DNA of 64,000 nt from Pseudomonas nunensis (GCF_024296925.1 NZ_CP101125.1:3908501-3972500); one strand, 5' to 3'. Counted from the first letter of the stretch, positions 1-9,245 are shown. Numbers and translations: made by a program. Notes: generated by a model not told the origin, from the sequence alone.

Positions 1-191
1 GCGTGACCGTTATCGGTCATTCTTTCGAGCATGCCCAACAACTGTGGCCGGTCATTGATGCCCCAGCTGCATTGCAGGTCGATAAATTCCGGATCGGAAT
101 AGAACGCGGGCTCGTCGTATTCGGCACGAGGATTGAGGGCAACCATTGGCGCGGAAAGACCGCATAGCCAACGCTGTTGTATCTCTTCCAT
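1..191 (-). CDS. DUF1266-type protein, N-terminal fragment (cut by window edge)
   Basis: Reading leftward from the ATG at 191, 63 codons stay open to the window edge, so only the N-terminus is visible. It begins MEEIQQRWLCGLSAPM and continues with a Trp-Gly-Ile-Asn stretch and a Met-Leu-Glu-Arg-Met-Thr-Asp stretch. This Q-R-W-L-C-x-L-S-A-P opening resembles DUF1266 proteins of Pseudomonas, whose function is unknown to me. The family call rests on memory of the motif and the C-terminal part cannot be seen. Confidence 0.6.
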   Translation of the reverse strand, partial: MEEIQQRWLCGLSAPMVALNPRAEYDEPAFYSDPEFIDLQCSWGINDRPQLLGMLERMTDNGH

Positions 192-302
192 GAAAAAAAG
201 CTCCGGGCCGACCAGGCAGAATGGGAGTCGGCAAAACTGCGCGGATTGTAGAGAAACCGGCTCAAGGCAGCAAAGTATGCATTTCGTTTTTTGCTGGAAA
301 AT

Positions 303-331
303 AAAAAGGCCCCGACACGTCGGGGCCTTCA
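303..331 (-). terminator. Rho-independent terminator of ibpA
   Basis: A perfect 9-bp GC-rich stem (308-316 with 319-327, 2-nt loop) is followed, on the minus strand, by a T-rich run. It lies about 50 bp past the ibpA stop codon and is in the right orientation to end that transcript. Confidence 0.9.
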
Positions 332-380
332 TTTAGCGGGTTACAGCGGGATCACGCGAATCTATTTCTGCGCATGACAC

Positions 381-827
381 TCAGTGCTGCAGCGCCGGCT
401 TCTGCGTCCCATTGATCGGGATGCGCTTGGCTTTCGCTTCTTCTGGAACAACCCGCAGCAGGTCGATGCTCAACAGGCCATTGCTCAGGTCGGCAGCCTT
501 GATTTCGATGTGATCCGCCAGACGGAACGACAGCTTGAACGCACGCTGGGCGATGCCTTGGTGCAGGTAGGTCACGCTGTCATTGGCGTCACGCTTGCCG
601 CCGCTGATGGTCAGCACACCCTTCTCGACTTGCAGCTCCAGGTCTTCTTCCTGGAAACCGGCGGCCGCGACAACGATGCGGTATTGGTCATCACCGTGCT
701 TTTCAACGTTGTACGGTGGGTAGGTGCTGCCAGGTTCGTTGCGCAGGGCGGTTTCGAAAAGGTCGTTGAAACGGTCGAAGCCTACCGAGGAACGGAACAG
801 TGGTGCGAGGGAAAATGCAGTACTCAT
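381..827 (-). CDS. ibpA: Small heat-shock protein IbpA (Hsp20 family)
   Basis: ATP-independent holdase that binds unfolding proteins in the cytoplasm and passes them to DnaK/ClpB. The 148-residue length is normal for IbpA. The N-terminus carries the phenylalanine-rich 'GFDRFNDLFE' motif, the middle (about 35-125) is an alpha-crystallin domain with the 'VAAAGF' and 'NGLLSIDL' strands, and the tail contains an I-x-I-type 'RIPING' motif used for oligomer assembly. Expression is predicted to be controlled twice: by a sigma-32 promoter at 901-928 and by an RNA thermometer in the 5' UTR. It is a single-gene unit closed by a strong terminator. Confidence 0.95.
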   Translation of the reverse strand: MSTAFSLAPLFRSSVGFDRFNDLFETALRNEPGSTYPPYNVEKHGDDQYRIVVAAAGFQEEDLELQVEKGVLTISGGKRDANDSVTYLHQGIAQRAFKLSFRLADHIEIKAADLSNGLLSIDLLRVVPEEAKAKRIPINGTQKPALQH

Positions 828-893
828 GGTTCAAATCTCCTGAAAACAATCAGCAAGGTTTTTTGTCTCCGCGACCCGAATTCGGCATCGCGT
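828..893 (-). promoter_or_regulatory. ROSE-like RNA thermometer in ibpA 5' UTR
   Basis: On the minus strand the leader contains CCTTGCTGATTG about 10 nt upstream of the Shine-Dalgarno region CAGGAGAT, which precedes the ATG. The U-U-G-C-U / A-G-G-A-G arrangement is the ROSE signature: an imperfect hairpin that hides the ribosome-binding site at low temperature and opens on heat shock. ROSE-like elements are known upstream of Pseudomonas ibpA. The extent is taken from the predicted transcription start to the start codon. Confidence 0.75.
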
Positions 894-900
894 AACCCTT

Positions 901-928
901 AGATAGGGACCGCTGATTGCATTTCAAG
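901..928 (-). promoter_or_regulatory. Sigma-32 (RpoH) heat-shock promoter of ibpA
   Basis: The minus strand reads CTTGAAA (928-922), a 13-bp spacer, then CCCTATCT (908-901). This is very close to the RpoH consensus CTTGAAA / CCCCATnT with normal spacing, and it lies about 75 bp upstream of the ibpA start codon. Confidence 0.88.
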
Positions 929-947
929 AGATTATTTTCAGATTTTT

Positions 948-1922
948 TTAGGCCGCTTCGGCGACTTGCAGGCCGAGTAAACGCGAAACCTGATCGAGCT
1001 CGGTTTCACGCCGCAGGACGGTAAACAGCTCCACCGCTTCGGGATAATTGCGGGTCAGCATCGCCAGCCACTGCTTCAAGCGTCCCGGCGATTGACGGGC
1101 CGTCATCTGCGCCTTGGCTTGCAGCCAGAAGTCCTGGATCAGCGGCAACAACTCCGCCCAAGTCATCTCGACCACTTCTTCACCGGCGCGCGCAGCGGCG
1201 ATTTGCCGGGCCAGGTCCGGACGCGACACCAGGCCGCGACCGAGCATGATGTCTTCCACGCCGCTGATTTCACGGCAACGGCGCCAGTCTTCAACGCTCC
1301 AGATATCGCCGTTGGCGAATACAGGGACTTTGACCACGTCTTGCACGCGAGGAATCCATTCCCAGTGCGCCGGAGGTTTGTAGCCATCGGTCTTGGTCCG
1401 CGCGTGAACCACGATGTGCGCCGCGCCGCCTTCGGCCAGGGCCGTGGCGCAAACCAGCGCGCCGTCCGGGCTGTCGAAACCCAGGCGCATCTTGGCGGTG
1501 ACCGGGATATGCGCCGGCACCGCACGACGCACGGTTTCAACGATCTGGTTGAGCAGTTCAGGTTCTTTGAGCAGGACCGCGCCGCCACGGGACTTGTTGA
1601 CGGTCTTGGCCGGGCAGCCGAAGTTCAGGTCGATGACTTCGGAACCCAGCTCGCAGGCCAGCGCGGCGTTTTCCGCCAGGCAGACCGGGTCGGAACCGAG
1701 CAGTTGCACGCGCAGCGGCACGCCGGACGCGGTGCGGGCGCCAGTCAGCAGTTCCGGGCCGAACTTGTGGTAATAGGCAGGCGTGAGCAATTGATCGTTG
1801 ATCCGAATGAATTCGGTCACGCACCAATCGATACCGCCGACGCGGGTCAGCACGTCCCGCAGGATGTTGTCGACCAACCCCTCCATGGGCGCCAAAGCAA
1901 TTTGCATGGAAAACACACTCAA
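948..1922 (-). CDS. dusC: tRNA-dihydrouridine(16) synthase DusC
   Basis: Flavoenzyme that reduces uridine in the D-loop of tRNA using FMN and NADPH. The protein is a TIM barrel starting with '[10 protein letters not shown]' (FMN-binding region), then '[16 protein letters not shown]' with the catalytic cysteine, 'TAKMRLG', 'HARTK' and 'FANGDI' strands, followed by a helical C-terminal tRNA-binding domain. The length (324 residues) and the C-terminal part fit DusC better than DusA or DusB, but the subfamily call rests on memory. An alternative start five codons in (1907) gives the more typical N-terminus [10 protein letters not shown]. Confidence 0.9.
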   Translation of the reverse strand: MSVFSMQIALAPMEGLVDNILRDVLTRVGGIDWCVTEFIRINDQLLTPAYYHKFGPELLTGARTASGVPLRVQLLGSDPVCLAENAALACELGSEVIDLNFGCPAKTVNKSRGGAVLLKEPELLNQIVETVRRAVPAHIPVTAKMRLGFDSPDGALVCATALAEGGAAHIVVHARTKTDGYKPPAHWEWIPRVQDVVKVPVFANGDIWSVEDWRRCREISGVEDIMLGRGLVSRPDLARQIAAARAGEEVVEMTWAELLPLIQDFWLQAKAQMTARQSPGRLKQWLAMLTRNYPEAVELFTVLRRETELDQVSRLLGLQVAEAA

Positions 1923-2002
1923 CGAAAAACGTGCGGCAGTTTACTGGTTTCAGGGTGCAGAAGGTATTTCGTCAGACGGGGCGGTGGCGATTGTGCTGAC
2001 GC

Positions 2003-2066
2003 CTTCGCGGGCAAGCCTCGCTCCTACACGCCGCAAAACCTGTAGGAGCGAGGCTTGCCCGCGAAG
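2003..2066. repeat. REP inverted pair (type 'CTTCGCGGGCAAGCCTCG')
   Basis: Two perfect 26-bp complementary arms (2003-2028 and 2041-2066) flank a 12-bp loop between dusC and the thioesterase gene. The same unit recurs at 9274-9364. This is a typical Pseudomonas REP doublet mobilised by REP-associated transposases; none of those enzymes is encoded in this window. Confidence 0.9.
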
Positions 2067-2082
2067 AGGCCCGCCCAGACAC

Positions 2083-2520
2083 CTACGAAGGAACTTGCAA
2101 CGCCGGGCCATAGCCCTCGATAAACTCCGCCGGCATGCGCTTGGGCTTGCCGGTGGAGAGTTCGATGCAGACAAAAGTGGTCTGGGCGCGCAGCAACGTG
2201 GTGTTGTCGCTGGGACGCTTGAGCTGGAAGTGACGTGTCATTTTCAGGCGCTGGTCCCAATCGACGATCCAGGTCGCCAATTGCAACTCATCGCCTTCAT
2301 AGGCGGCGGCGAGGTAATCGATCTCATGCCGAACCACGGCCATCGCCCGATCCAGCCGCCGGTACTCGACCAGGTCCAGGCCAAGCCGCTGCGAGTGGCG
2401 CCAGGCACAGCGCTCGAGCCAGGTCACGTACACCGCGTTATTCGCGTGGCCCAGCCCGTCGATGTCCTCGGCGCCGACTTGCAGATCAATGATAAATGGC
2501 GTTGCCCGATCCCAGCCCAT
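2083..2520 (-). CDS. Acyl-CoA thioesterase (YbgC/FadM-like hotdog fold)
   Basis: A 145-residue single-domain hotdog thioesterase that would hydrolyse acyl-CoA to free acid and CoA. The N-terminal 'DIDGLGHANNAVYVTWLE' carries the D-x-x-G-H-x-N-N-x-x-Y signature with the catalytic aspartate. 'EIDYLAAAYEGDEL' matches the second conserved strand. It is last in a co-directional run with an alpha/beta hydrolase and a TetR regulator, with a 48-bp gap to the hydrolase, which suggests but does not prove a shared transcript. The natural acyl substrate cannot be told from sequence. Confidence 0.88.
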   Translation of the reverse strand: MGWDRATPFIIDLQVGAEDIDGLGHANNAVYVTWLERCAWRHSQRLGLDLVEYRRLDRAMAVVRHEIDYLAAAYEGDELQLATWIVDWDQRLKMTRHFQLKRPSDNTTLLRAQTTFVCIELSTGKPKRMPAEFIEGYGPALQVPS

Positions 2521-2568
2521 GCCCCACTCCCGGTCAGATAATTTCGACCGGGGCAGTGTAACGGATGC

Positions 2569-3402
2569 TCAGGCCGATTGCCGCGCCTGAAGGCTGCGGC
2601 CGGACAGCAGTGATAGCACCCCATCAATCACCCGAGGGTCTGCCATCACTCGGTGGTGACCGCCCTCTTCCAGGCGCAACAGGCGACTGTCGAACCAGGC
2701 TTCGTGAATCAGTTGGGATTCCTTGGCGCTGACATAGCGATCGTCTTCGGCGTGGACGATCAGCCCCGGCATATCGAGCTGGTAGTGCGCGACATCCAGG
2801 GTCGCAGCGCGCATCCCGACGTCTTTCTCGACCTGACGGATAAACGCTGAACGCGCCTTGGGCGGCAGCTTGACCATTCGGGCGAAACCGCGCAGTACGC
2901 CAAGAATCCGCGCCGGAGCACCAATCGTGACCAGGGTTTCGGTACGCAGTCCCAACTGCACCGCGAGCATCGCACTGGCGCCACCCATGGAGTGGCCAAT
3001 CACCGCTTGCAGGGGCGGCAACTCAGCGGCTGCTTCGAGCATGGCCCGGGCGAACAACACCACATTGGCCTCGCGACCCGGCGAACGACCGTGAGCCGGA
3101 CCATCCAGGGCCACTACGGTGTAGCCGGCATCCACCAGCGCTGTAATCAGGTTGGCAAACTGGGTAGGCCGACCTTCCCAGCCGTGCATCAGCAGTACCG
3201 TCGGGCCCTGCCCCCAGCGCAACGCCGAGAGGCCAAAGCGCAGGGTGATCCGCTCGGATTTCGCCAGCAGCGGTAATTCCCAGTCACTGGGGGCAAACGA
3301 GCGCGGTGTCATAAACGCCAGGCGCATTTTGCTCGCGACCAGTTGGGGTGCGAACCAGCCCAAGGTGCCATTAACGCCACGAACCCACTTTAACGTGCTC
3401 AT
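2569..3402 (-). CDS. Alpha/beta hydrolase
   Basis: A 277-residue serine hydrolase. The nucleophile elbow is 'VIGHSMGGAS'. The oxyanion-hole region is 'LLMHGWEGRPTQF', and 'VHAEDDRYVS' and 'EGGHHRVM' supply the acid and histidine of the triad. An N-terminal segment of about 45 residues precedes the hydrolase core and shows no clear signal peptide. The gene lies 32 bp downstream of a TetR regulator on the same strand, which probably controls it. Substrate unknown. Confidence 0.88.
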   Translation of the reverse strand: MSTLKWVRGVNGTLGWFAPQLVASKMRLAFMTPRSFAPSDWELPLLAKSERITLRFGLSALRWGQGPTVLLMHGWEGRPTQFANLITALVDAGYTVVALDGPAHGRSPGREANVVLFARAMLEAAAELPPLQAVIGHSMGGASAMLAVQLGLRTETLVTIGAPARILGVLRGFARMVKLPPKARSAFIRQVEKDVGMRAATLDVAHYQLDMPGLIVHAEDDRYVSAKESQLIHEAWFDSRLLRLEEGGHHRVMADPRVIDGVLSLLSGRSLQARQSA

Positions 3403-3434
3403 CGCTCCACTCCTCAGGCTATTTCGCCTTCAGG

Positions 3435-3974
3435 TCATAGCACCGCTGATTTGGCGGCGCGCAGCAATCGATCGGACAATTCGCCTGGCCCCAGCGCCCG
3501 CGCCAGAGCCAGACCACCGACCATCAAGGCCATGTCGGCCAAGGCTTTGTCGGTGTCTTCCGGACTGGCCGCCAACTGCGCGACCATCAGTTCTACGTGT
3601 TCATTCAATGCCACACGGAATTCATCCGGCAGTCGTCCCAGTTCACCGACCGAAGCCGGGATCGGGCATGCCGAGCTGGAAGAATCACGGTGTTTGCGCG
3701 ACAGGTAGAACGCAGCGACCAATGCGCGGCGCTCTTCGCCGGTCAACTCGGCATCCATGTCGGCAATCAGCTCCCGGCGGTGGCCGAGCAACTGCTTGAA
3801 CGCTTCCAGCATCATCGCGTCCTTGCTTTCGAAGTGAGCGTAGAAGCCGCCGACCGTCAGGCCAGCCGCCCCCATCACTTCGCCCACGCTCGGCTCGGCC
3901 GGGCCGCGCTGGATCAGCGCTGCGCTGGCAGCCTTGAGGATGCGTTCGCGGGTTTGAGCTTTTTTATCGTTCAT
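3435..3974 (-). CDS. TetR-family transcriptional regulator
   Basis: A 179-residue repressor. The N-terminal helix-turn-helix domain (about 8-55) contains 'RERILKAASAALIQRG' and the recognition-helix region 'LTVGGFYAHFESKDAMM'; the rest is the ligand-binding dimer domain. It leads a co-directional cluster with the hydrolase and thioesterase. Upstream, GAATATTA occurs twice in direct orientation (3985-3992 and 3999-4006, 14-bp period), which may be its own operator. The ligand is unknown. Confidence 0.92.
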   Translation of the reverse strand: MNDKKAQTRERILKAASAALIQRGPAEPSVGEVMGAAGLTVGGFYAHFESKDAMMLEAFKQLLGHRRELIADMDAELTGEERRALVAAFYLSRKHRDSSSSACPIPASVGELGRLPDEFRVALNEHVELMVAQLAASPEDTDKALADMALMVGGLALARALGPGELSDRLLRAAKSAVL

Positions 3975-3984
3975 CGTTGCCTCC

Positions 3985-4006
3985 GAATATTACGACTAGA
4001 ATATTA
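3985..4006. promoter_or_regulatory. Candidate TetR operator (direct repeat GAATATTA)
   Basis: GAATATTA is repeated with a 14-bp period immediately upstream of the TetR gene, in an AT-rich stretch that should also hold the promoter. TetR proteins usually bind dyads, and a direct repeat is less usual, so this is a weak call. Confidence 0.35.
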
Positions 4007-4100
4007 TTCGCATAATAAATTTGCGCAAGTCATGGGTGTGACCGCTGGTCTGAAGAACAGTTTTGAAGAAAAAGGAGAATTGGCCAAACGCCAGACAAAC

Positions 4101-4130
4101 AAAAGGGCCATTCAATAATTGAATGACCCT
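4101..4130 (-). terminator. Terminator of the tRNA-Ala/Glu operon
   Basis: Reading leftward there is a stem of 11 bp (4105-4115 with 4119-4129, one mismatch, about 3-nt loop) followed by a T-rich run. It lies 27 bp beyond the last tRNA-Glu gene. Confidence 0.8.
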
Positions 4131-4156
4131 TATAAATCCCGCAGAGCGGGTAATCG

Positions 4157-4232
4157 TGGCGTCCCCTAGGGGACTCGAACCCCTGTTACCGCCGTGAAAG
4201 GGCGGTGTCCTAGGCCACTAGACGAAGGGGAC
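4157..4232 (-). tRNA. tRNA-Glu (anticodon TTC), copy 2
   Basis: A 76-nt cloverleaf with encoded CCA. The acceptor stem is GTCCCC.../...GGGGAC, the anticodon loop CCCTTTCAC gives anticodon TTC, and the T-arm is GGTTCGAGTCC. It is the promoter-distal member of a four-tRNA unit and is identical to copy 1 at 4441-4516. Confidence 0.97.
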
Positions 4233-4312
4233 ACAAACCCTTCTATACAGCTGATCAGTGCTGAGCGCTGATCGATTCAAGGCCGGTGTGGCCAGACCTT
4301 GAACTGTAAAAT

Positions 4313-4388
<76 letters not shown>

Positions 4389-4440
4389 GATTTATCGCCT
4401 GGCGGCGGAGCAGCATCTTGCGACACTACTTCTGTAAAAC

Positions 4441-4516
4441 TGGCGTCCCCTAGGGGACTCGAACCCCTGTTACCGCCGTGAAAGGGCGGTGTCCTAGGCC
4501 ACTAGACGAAGGGGAC
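4441..4516 (-). tRNA. tRNA-Glu (anticodon TTC), copy 1
   Basis: A 76-nt cloverleaf identical to the gene at 4157-4232, with encoded CCA. It lies 79 bp downstream of tRNA-Ala copy 1 in the same transcript. Confidence 0.97.
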
Positions 4517-4595
4517 GCAAACCCTTCTATACAACTGATCAACGCTGAGTGTTGATCGCTTCAAGGCCGGTGTGGCCAGACCTTGAAGTGTAAAT

Positions 4596-4671
<76 letters not shown>

Positions 4672-4692
4672 TCATCGCTGAGGACGGGGCGA

Positions 4693-4721
4693 ATCTTAAT
4701 GGCGCATCGGAAGGCTGTCAA
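4693..4721 (-). promoter_or_regulatory. Sigma-70 promoter of the tRNA operon
   Basis: On the minus strand there is a perfect TTGACA (-35), a 17-bp spacer and TAAGAT (-10), followed by the GC-rich stretch GCCCCGTCC. A GC-rich discriminator is typical of stringently controlled stable-RNA promoters. Confidence 0.88.
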
Positions 4722-4807
4722 ACTTATTTTTAAAATATTTCAAAGTTTTTTGCCGACATAACAATCACTTACCGCCAAACCCCATAAATCCGAGGCCATA
4801 CCCGGTC

Positions 4808-4942
4808 CTGTAGCAGCTGCCGCAGGCTGCGTTCGAGTGCGCAGCACTCGCGATTCGGCCGCCCTGCCCTTTCAGACAGATTGTGTCGCTGCCATAAGGG
4901 GCCGCTACGCAGCCCAACGCAGCCTTCGGCAGCTGCTACAGA
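4808..4942. repeat. REP-like inverted repeat (type 'GCAGCCTTCGGCAGCT')
   Basis: Arms of about 24 bp (from 4808 and ending at 4942), nearly complementary, flank an 85-bp middle that is itself GC-rich. It lies between the tRNA operon and gltX. Shorter relatives of the arm occur at 13978-14054 and 31735-31811. Confidence 0.75.
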
Positions 4943-4954
4943 GTACGGTGGGAA

Positions 4955-6436
4955 TCAGGCGATATTGCCCAACAGTTTTTCCCACTCCTTGTTTTCCTTC
5001 TTCGACACGCCACCGAGCAAGTCGAGGGCCTGGCGCAGACGGAAACGCGTCAGGTCCGGGCCGAGGATTTCCATCGCGTCGAGCACCGACACCGAACTGG
5101 CCTGCCCGGTGATCGCAGCGAACATCAGCGGCATCGCATCCCGCAGCTTGAGCTCCAGGGATTCGACCACGGCCTGGATGGTCGCGGTGATGCTGTCCTT
5201 CTCCCACTGACGCAGGCTTTCGAGCTTCCACAGGATCAACTGCATCAACTGACGAACCTGATCACCCGAGAGTTTCTTGGATTCGAACAGCTTGGCATCC
5301 GGATTCACGCCACCGGCGAAGAAGAAGCCGGCCAGCGGTGCAACCTGGCTGAAGGTTTCAACCCGGCCCTGCACGTGCGGCGCAATCTTCATCATGTATT
5401 CAGGATTCAGCGCCCAGGTTTGCAAGCGGCTGGCGAACTCTTCCACCGGCAAGTCACGCAGCCATTGGCCGTTGAGCCAGGACAATTTCTCGATATCGAA
5501 AATCGGCCCGCCGAGGGAGACGCGGCTCAGGTCGAAGTTGTCGACCATTTCCTGCAACGAGAACTTCTCGCGCTCGTCCGGCATCGACCAGCCCATACGA
5601 CCCAGATAGTTGAGCATCGCTTCCGGCATGAAGCCCATGCGCTCGTAGAACGTCACCGAGGTCGGGTTCTTGCGCTTGGACAGCTTGCTCTTGTCCGGGT
5701 TACGCAGCAGCGGCATGTAGCACAGCTCCGGTTGTTCCCAGCCGAAGTACTCGTACAGCAGAATCAGTTTCGGCGCCGAAGGCAGCCACTCTTCACCGCG
5801 CAGCACGTGGGTGATGCCCATCAAATGGTCATCGACCACGTTGGCCAGGAAGTACGTCGGCAGGCCGTCGGTCTTCATCAACACTTGCATGTCCATGCGA
5901 TCCCACGGGATCTCGACGTCGCCACGCAACATGTCCGGCACTACGCACACGCCTTCGCTCGGCACTTTCATGCGGATTACGTGGGGTTCGCCAGCGGCCA
6001 GACGACGGGCGACTTCTTCCGCAGACAGCAACAGCGCACGGCCGTCGTAACGCGGGGTTTCGCCGCGAGCCATTTGCTCGGCGCGCATCTGGTCCAGTTC
6101 TTCGGCGGTGCAGAAGCACGGGAAGGCGTGGCCCATTTCAACCAGTTGCTGGCAGTACTTCTGATAAATATCGCCACGCTCGCTCTGACGGTAAGGACCG
6201 TGCGGGCCGCCGACGTCCGGGCCTTCGCTCCAGTCGATACCCAACCAGCGCAGGGCGTCGAAAATCTGCTGTTCGGACTCGCGGGTCGAACGCAATTGGT
6301 CGGTGTCTTCGATCCGCAGGATGAACTCACCGCCGTGCTGCTTGGCAAAGCAGTAGTTGAACAATGCGATGTAAGCGGTACCTACGTGGGGGTCCCCGGT
6401 AGGCGATGGCGCGATGCGCGTGCGGACGGTGGTCAT
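4955..6436 (-). CDS. gltX: Glutamyl-tRNA synthetase GltX
   Basis: Class I aminoacyl-tRNA synthetase that charges tRNA-Glu, whose two genes lie just downstream. The N-terminus '[16 protein letters not shown]' holds the HIGH-type motif (DPHVGT), and 'KSKLSKRK' is the KMSKS-equivalent loop. The rest is the GluRS stem-contact fold and the helical anticodon-binding domain. I chose the ATG at 6436, giving [10 protein letters not shown] and 493 residues, because the open frame upstream only offers a TTG and an atypical extension. It is a single-gene unit. Confidence 0.97.
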   Translation of the reverse strand: MTTVRTRIAPSPTGDPHVGTAYIALFNYCFAKQHGGEFILRIEDTDQLRSTRESEQQIFDALRWLGIDWSEGPDVGGPHGPYRQSERGDIYQKYCQQLVEMGHAFPCFCTAEELDQMRAEQMARGETPRYDGRALLLSAEEVARRLAAGEPHVIRMKVPSEGVCVVPDMLRGDVEIPWDRMDMQVLMKTDGLPTYFLANVVDDHLMGITHVLRGEEWLPSAPKLILLYEYFGWEQPELCYMPLLRNPDKSKLSKRKNPTSVTFYERMGFMPEAMLNYLGRMGWSMPDEREKFSLQEMVDNFDLSRVSLGGPIFDIEKLSWLNGQWLRDLPVEEFASRLQTWALNPEYMMKIAPHVQGRVETFSQVAPLAGFFFAGGVNPDAKLFESKKLSGDQVRQLMQLILWKLESLRQWEKDSITATIQAVVESLELKLRDAMPLMFAAITGQASSVSVLDAMEILGPDLTRFRLRQALDLLGGVSKKENKEWEKLLGNIA

Positions 6437-6655
6437 GGCAAGTCTCGAAATAAAGGTCAAACAAAGGGCGAATGGTAACAGGCGATACCCGCCCGGCTCC
6501 AGTCAGCAGGGCATTTAAGCCAAGGTTGCGTCTACAACGCCCGTAAGCCGTGGTGAATGGCCGAATATCAGCCGATGGCATTTACCGTTTATCGGCTGTA
6601 TGCCAGATTCGCCTGCTGATAACTTTCCTTACAATTCTCGACTACAGTCTGCCCC

Positions 6656-7705
6656 ATGCCTGCCCAACTCAAGCGTCGCCTGTTCTTCTTCCTGCTGATC
6701 GTCCTGTTGATCGCCGGGGGCTTCTTTGCCCATTGGTTCTTCAAGGGGCGCTTTTATGAAAGCACCGACAACGCGTATGTCCAGGGCGAGATCACCCGCG
6801 TCTCCAGCCAGTTGGGCGCGCGCATCGATGAAGTGCTGGTGCAGGACAACCAGCATGTCGAAAAAGGCCAGTTGCTGATCAAGCTTGAAGGCGATGATTT
6901 CCACCTCGCCGTCGACCGCGCCAACGCCGCCCTGGCCATGCGCGAAGCCGAGCAAGTGCAGGCCCGAAGCAAACTGACCCAACAATCCAGCCTGATCGCC
7001 GCCAGCGATGCGCAAGTCGCTTCCAGTCAGGCCAGCCTGGGTCGTTCGCAAATCGACCTGTCCCGCGCCCAGACCTTGCGCAAACCCGGCTACGTCTCGG
7101 AAGAACGAGTGACCACCCTCTCCGCCGATAACCACATCGCCCGTTCGCAAGTGACCAAAGCCCAGGCCGACGCGCAAAGTCAGCGCCAGCAGGTCAACGC
7201 CCTGAGCGCAGAAATCAAACGCCTCGACGCGATGATTTCCAACGCCAAGACCGAGCTAGCCCAAGCGCAACTGAACCTGACCCGCAGCGAGATCCATGCA
7301 CCGATCAGCGGGCTGATCGGTCAACGCGCCGCGCGCAACGGCCAGTACGTGCAGGCTGGCGCTTATCTGTTGTCGATCGTGCCCGACCAGGACATCTGGA
7401 TTCAGGCCAACTTCAAGGAAACCCAGATCGGCCACATGCAGCCCGGTCAGAAAGCCGAACTAACCTTCGATGCCTACGGCGACACGCCGATTGAAGCGCG
7501 GGTCAACAGCCTGTTCGCTGCTTCGGGGGCGCAATTCAGCCTGTTGCCGCCGGACAATGCCACGGGCAACTTCACCAAAGTCGTACAACGGATTCCGGTC
7601 AAACTGACGTTCGCCGCGGACAATCCGCTGCACGGCAAGATCCGCCCGGGCATGTCGGTCACCGTCAAAGTGAACATCAAAGACGCCCCTGACGATGGCC
7701 GGTGA
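6656..7705 (+). CDS. Membrane-fusion protein of an EmrAB-type efflux pump (HlyD family)
   Basis: A 349-residue periplasmic adaptor anchored by one N-terminal transmembrane helix (about 9-28). It has a biotinyl-lipoyl-like half-motif ('VSSQLGARIDEVLVQDNQHVEKGQLL'), a long alpha-helical hairpin (about 85-200), the second lipoyl half ('APISGLIGQRAARNGQYVQAG') and a beta-barrel domain. It would link the inner-membrane transporter encoded next to an outer-membrane channel; no TolC-type channel gene is present here. Its stop overlaps the start of the transporter gene by 11 bp, so the two are translationally coupled. Confidence 0.92.
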   Translation: MPAQLKRRLFFFLLIVLLIAGGFFAHWFFKGRFYESTDNAYVQGEITRVSSQLGARIDEVLVQDNQHVEKGQLLIKLEGDDFHLAVDRANAALAMREAEQVQARSKLTQQSSLIAASDAQVASSQASLGRSQIDLSRAQTLRKPGYVSEERVTTLSADNHIARSQVTKAQADAQSQRQQVNALSAEIKRLDAMISNAKTELAQAQLNLTRSEIHAPISGLIGQRAARNGQYVQAGAYLLSIVPDQDIWIQANFKETQIGHMQPGQKAELTFDAYGDTPIEARVNSLFAASGAQFSLLPPDNATGNFTKVVQRIPVKLTFAADNPLHGKIRPGMSVTVKVNIKDAPDDGR

Positions 7706-9245
7706 TCAACTGATCCGCCCGGCTGGGGAACCGACCCGGCGGGACTGGATCGCGGTGATGAGTGTGATGCTCGGCGCCTTCATGGCGGTGCTCGACATCC
7801 AGATCACCAACTCTTCGCTCAAGGATATTCAGGGTGCGCTGTCGGCGACCCTGGAAGAAGGCTCGTGGATTTCCACTTCGTATCTGGTGGCGGAAATCAT
7901 CATGATTCCGCTGACCGCGTGGCTGGTGCAGCTGCTGTCGGCACGGCGCCTGGCGGTGTGGGTGTCGCTGGGCTTCCTCGCCGCCTCGCTGCTGTGCTCG
8001 ATGGCCTGGAGCCTCGAAAGCATGATTGTCTTTCGCGCTTTGCAGGGTTTTACCGGTGGTGCGCTGATCCCGCTGGCGTTCACCCTGACGCTGATCAAAC
8101 TCCCGGAACATCACCGCGCCAAAGGCATGGCCATGTTCGCCATGACCGCGACCTTCGCCCCTTCTATCGGCCCGACCATTGGCGGCTGGCTCACGGAAAA
8201 CTGGGGCTGGGAATACATTTTCTACATCAACATCCCGCCCGGTCTGCTGATGATCGCTGGTCTGATGTATGGCCTGGAGAAGAAAGAAGCCCACTGGGAA
8301 TTACTCAAAAGCACCGACTACATGGGCATTCTCACCCTCGGCGTCGGCCTCGGTTGCTTGCAGGTGTTTCTTGAGGAAGGCCATCGCAAGGACTGGCTGG
8401 AGTCGAACCTGATCGTCAGCCTGGGCAGCATTGCACTGTTCAGTTTGATCACCTTTGTGATCGTGCAATTCTCCAAACCCAATCCACTGATCAACCTGCG
8501 CATCCTCGGTAATCGCAACTTTGGTTTATCGAGTATTTCCAGCCTGGGGATGGGAGTCGGATTGTACGGCTCGATCTATTTGTTGCCGTTGTATCTGGCG
8601 CAGATCCAGAATTACAACGCGCTGCAGATCGGCGAAGTGATCATGTGGATGGGGGTTCCGCAGCTGTTTTTGATTCCGCTGGTGCCGAAGCTGATGAAGT
8701 TTATCCCGCCGAAATGGCTGTGCACGATTGGCTTCGGGTTGTTCGGGTTGGCGAGTTTTTCCTCGGGCGTGTTGAATCCGGATTTCGCCGGGCCGCAGTT
8801 CAATCAGATCCAGATCATCCGCGCGCTGGGCCAGCCGCTGATCATGGTCACCATCTCGCTGATCGCCACGGCGTACATCCTGCCCCAGGACGCAGGATCA
8901 GCGTCGAGCCTGTTCAATATCCTGCGAAATCTCGGCGGCGCGATCGGCATCGCCCTCCTCGCCACCCTGTTGGATGCACGGACCAAGACGTACTTCGATT
9001 ATTTGCGCGAGTCGATTGTGCCGAGCAATCCGCAGGTCGCGGAGCGCATGGCGTCGATGGCGGACCGGTTTGGCAGCGACACTGCGGCATTGGGCAAGAT
9101 GAGTGAAATCGTGCATCAGCAGGCGTCGATCATGGCCTACAACGATGCGTTTCACTTTGTCGGGATTGCGCTGGGGATCAGTATGCTGGCGGTGTTGCTG
9201 ACCAAGGCTTTGCCGGCGGGTTTGAAGGCTGGCGAGGCGCATTAG
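7695..9245 (+). CDS. DHA2-type MFS drug transporter (EmrB family)
   Basis: A 516-residue, 14-helix proton-driven multidrug exporter. Helix 1 contains 'MLGAFMAVLDIQITNSSL', the DHA2 motif D1. Later come 'GFTGGALIPLAF' and the antiporter motif region 'GPTIGGWLTENWGWEYIFYINIPPG'. It overlaps the adaptor gene by 11 bp. Together they should form an EmrAB-like pump exporting hydrophobic compounds; substrates cannot be inferred. A TetR regulator is not adjacent. Confidence 0.92.
   Translation: MAGDQLIRPAGEPTRRDWIAVMSVMLGAFMAVLDIQITNSSLKDIQGALSATLEEGSWISTSYLVAEIIMIPLTAWLVQLLSARRLAVWVSLGFLAASLLCSMAWSLESMIVFRALQGFTGGALIPLAFTLTLIKLPEHHRAKGMAMFAMTATFAPSIGPTIGGWLTENWGWEYIFYINIPPGLLMIAGLMYGLEKKEAHWELLKSTDYMGILTLGVGLGCLQVFLEEGHRKDWLESNLIVSLGSIALFSLITFVIVQFSKPNPLINLRILGNRNFGLSSISSLGMGVGLYGSIYLLPLYLAQIQNYNALQIGEVIMWMGVPQLFLIPLVPKLMKFIPPKWLCTIGFGLFGLASFSSGVLNPDFAGPQFNQIQIIRALGQPLIMVTISLIATAYILPQDAGSASSLFNILRNLGGAIGIALLATLLDARTKTYFDYLRESIVPSNPQVAERMASMADRFGSDTAALGKMSEIVHQQASIMAYNDAFHFVGIALGISMLAVLLTKALPAGLKAGEAH

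Noticed and set aside
1092..2045. Long open frame on the plus strand opposite dusC
   Set aside because: It mirrors dusC codons on the other strand; high GC at third positions keeps the antisense frame open. The product is Arg/His/Gln-rich with no domain.
4808..4942. Possible attenuator or small RNA upstream of gltX
   Set aside because: It lies downstream of gltX on the coding strand and matches REP-like units elsewhere in the window.
5375..6478. 367-codon plus-strand frame opposite gltX
   Set aside because: Antisense shadow of a certain gene, with the same biased composition and no motif.
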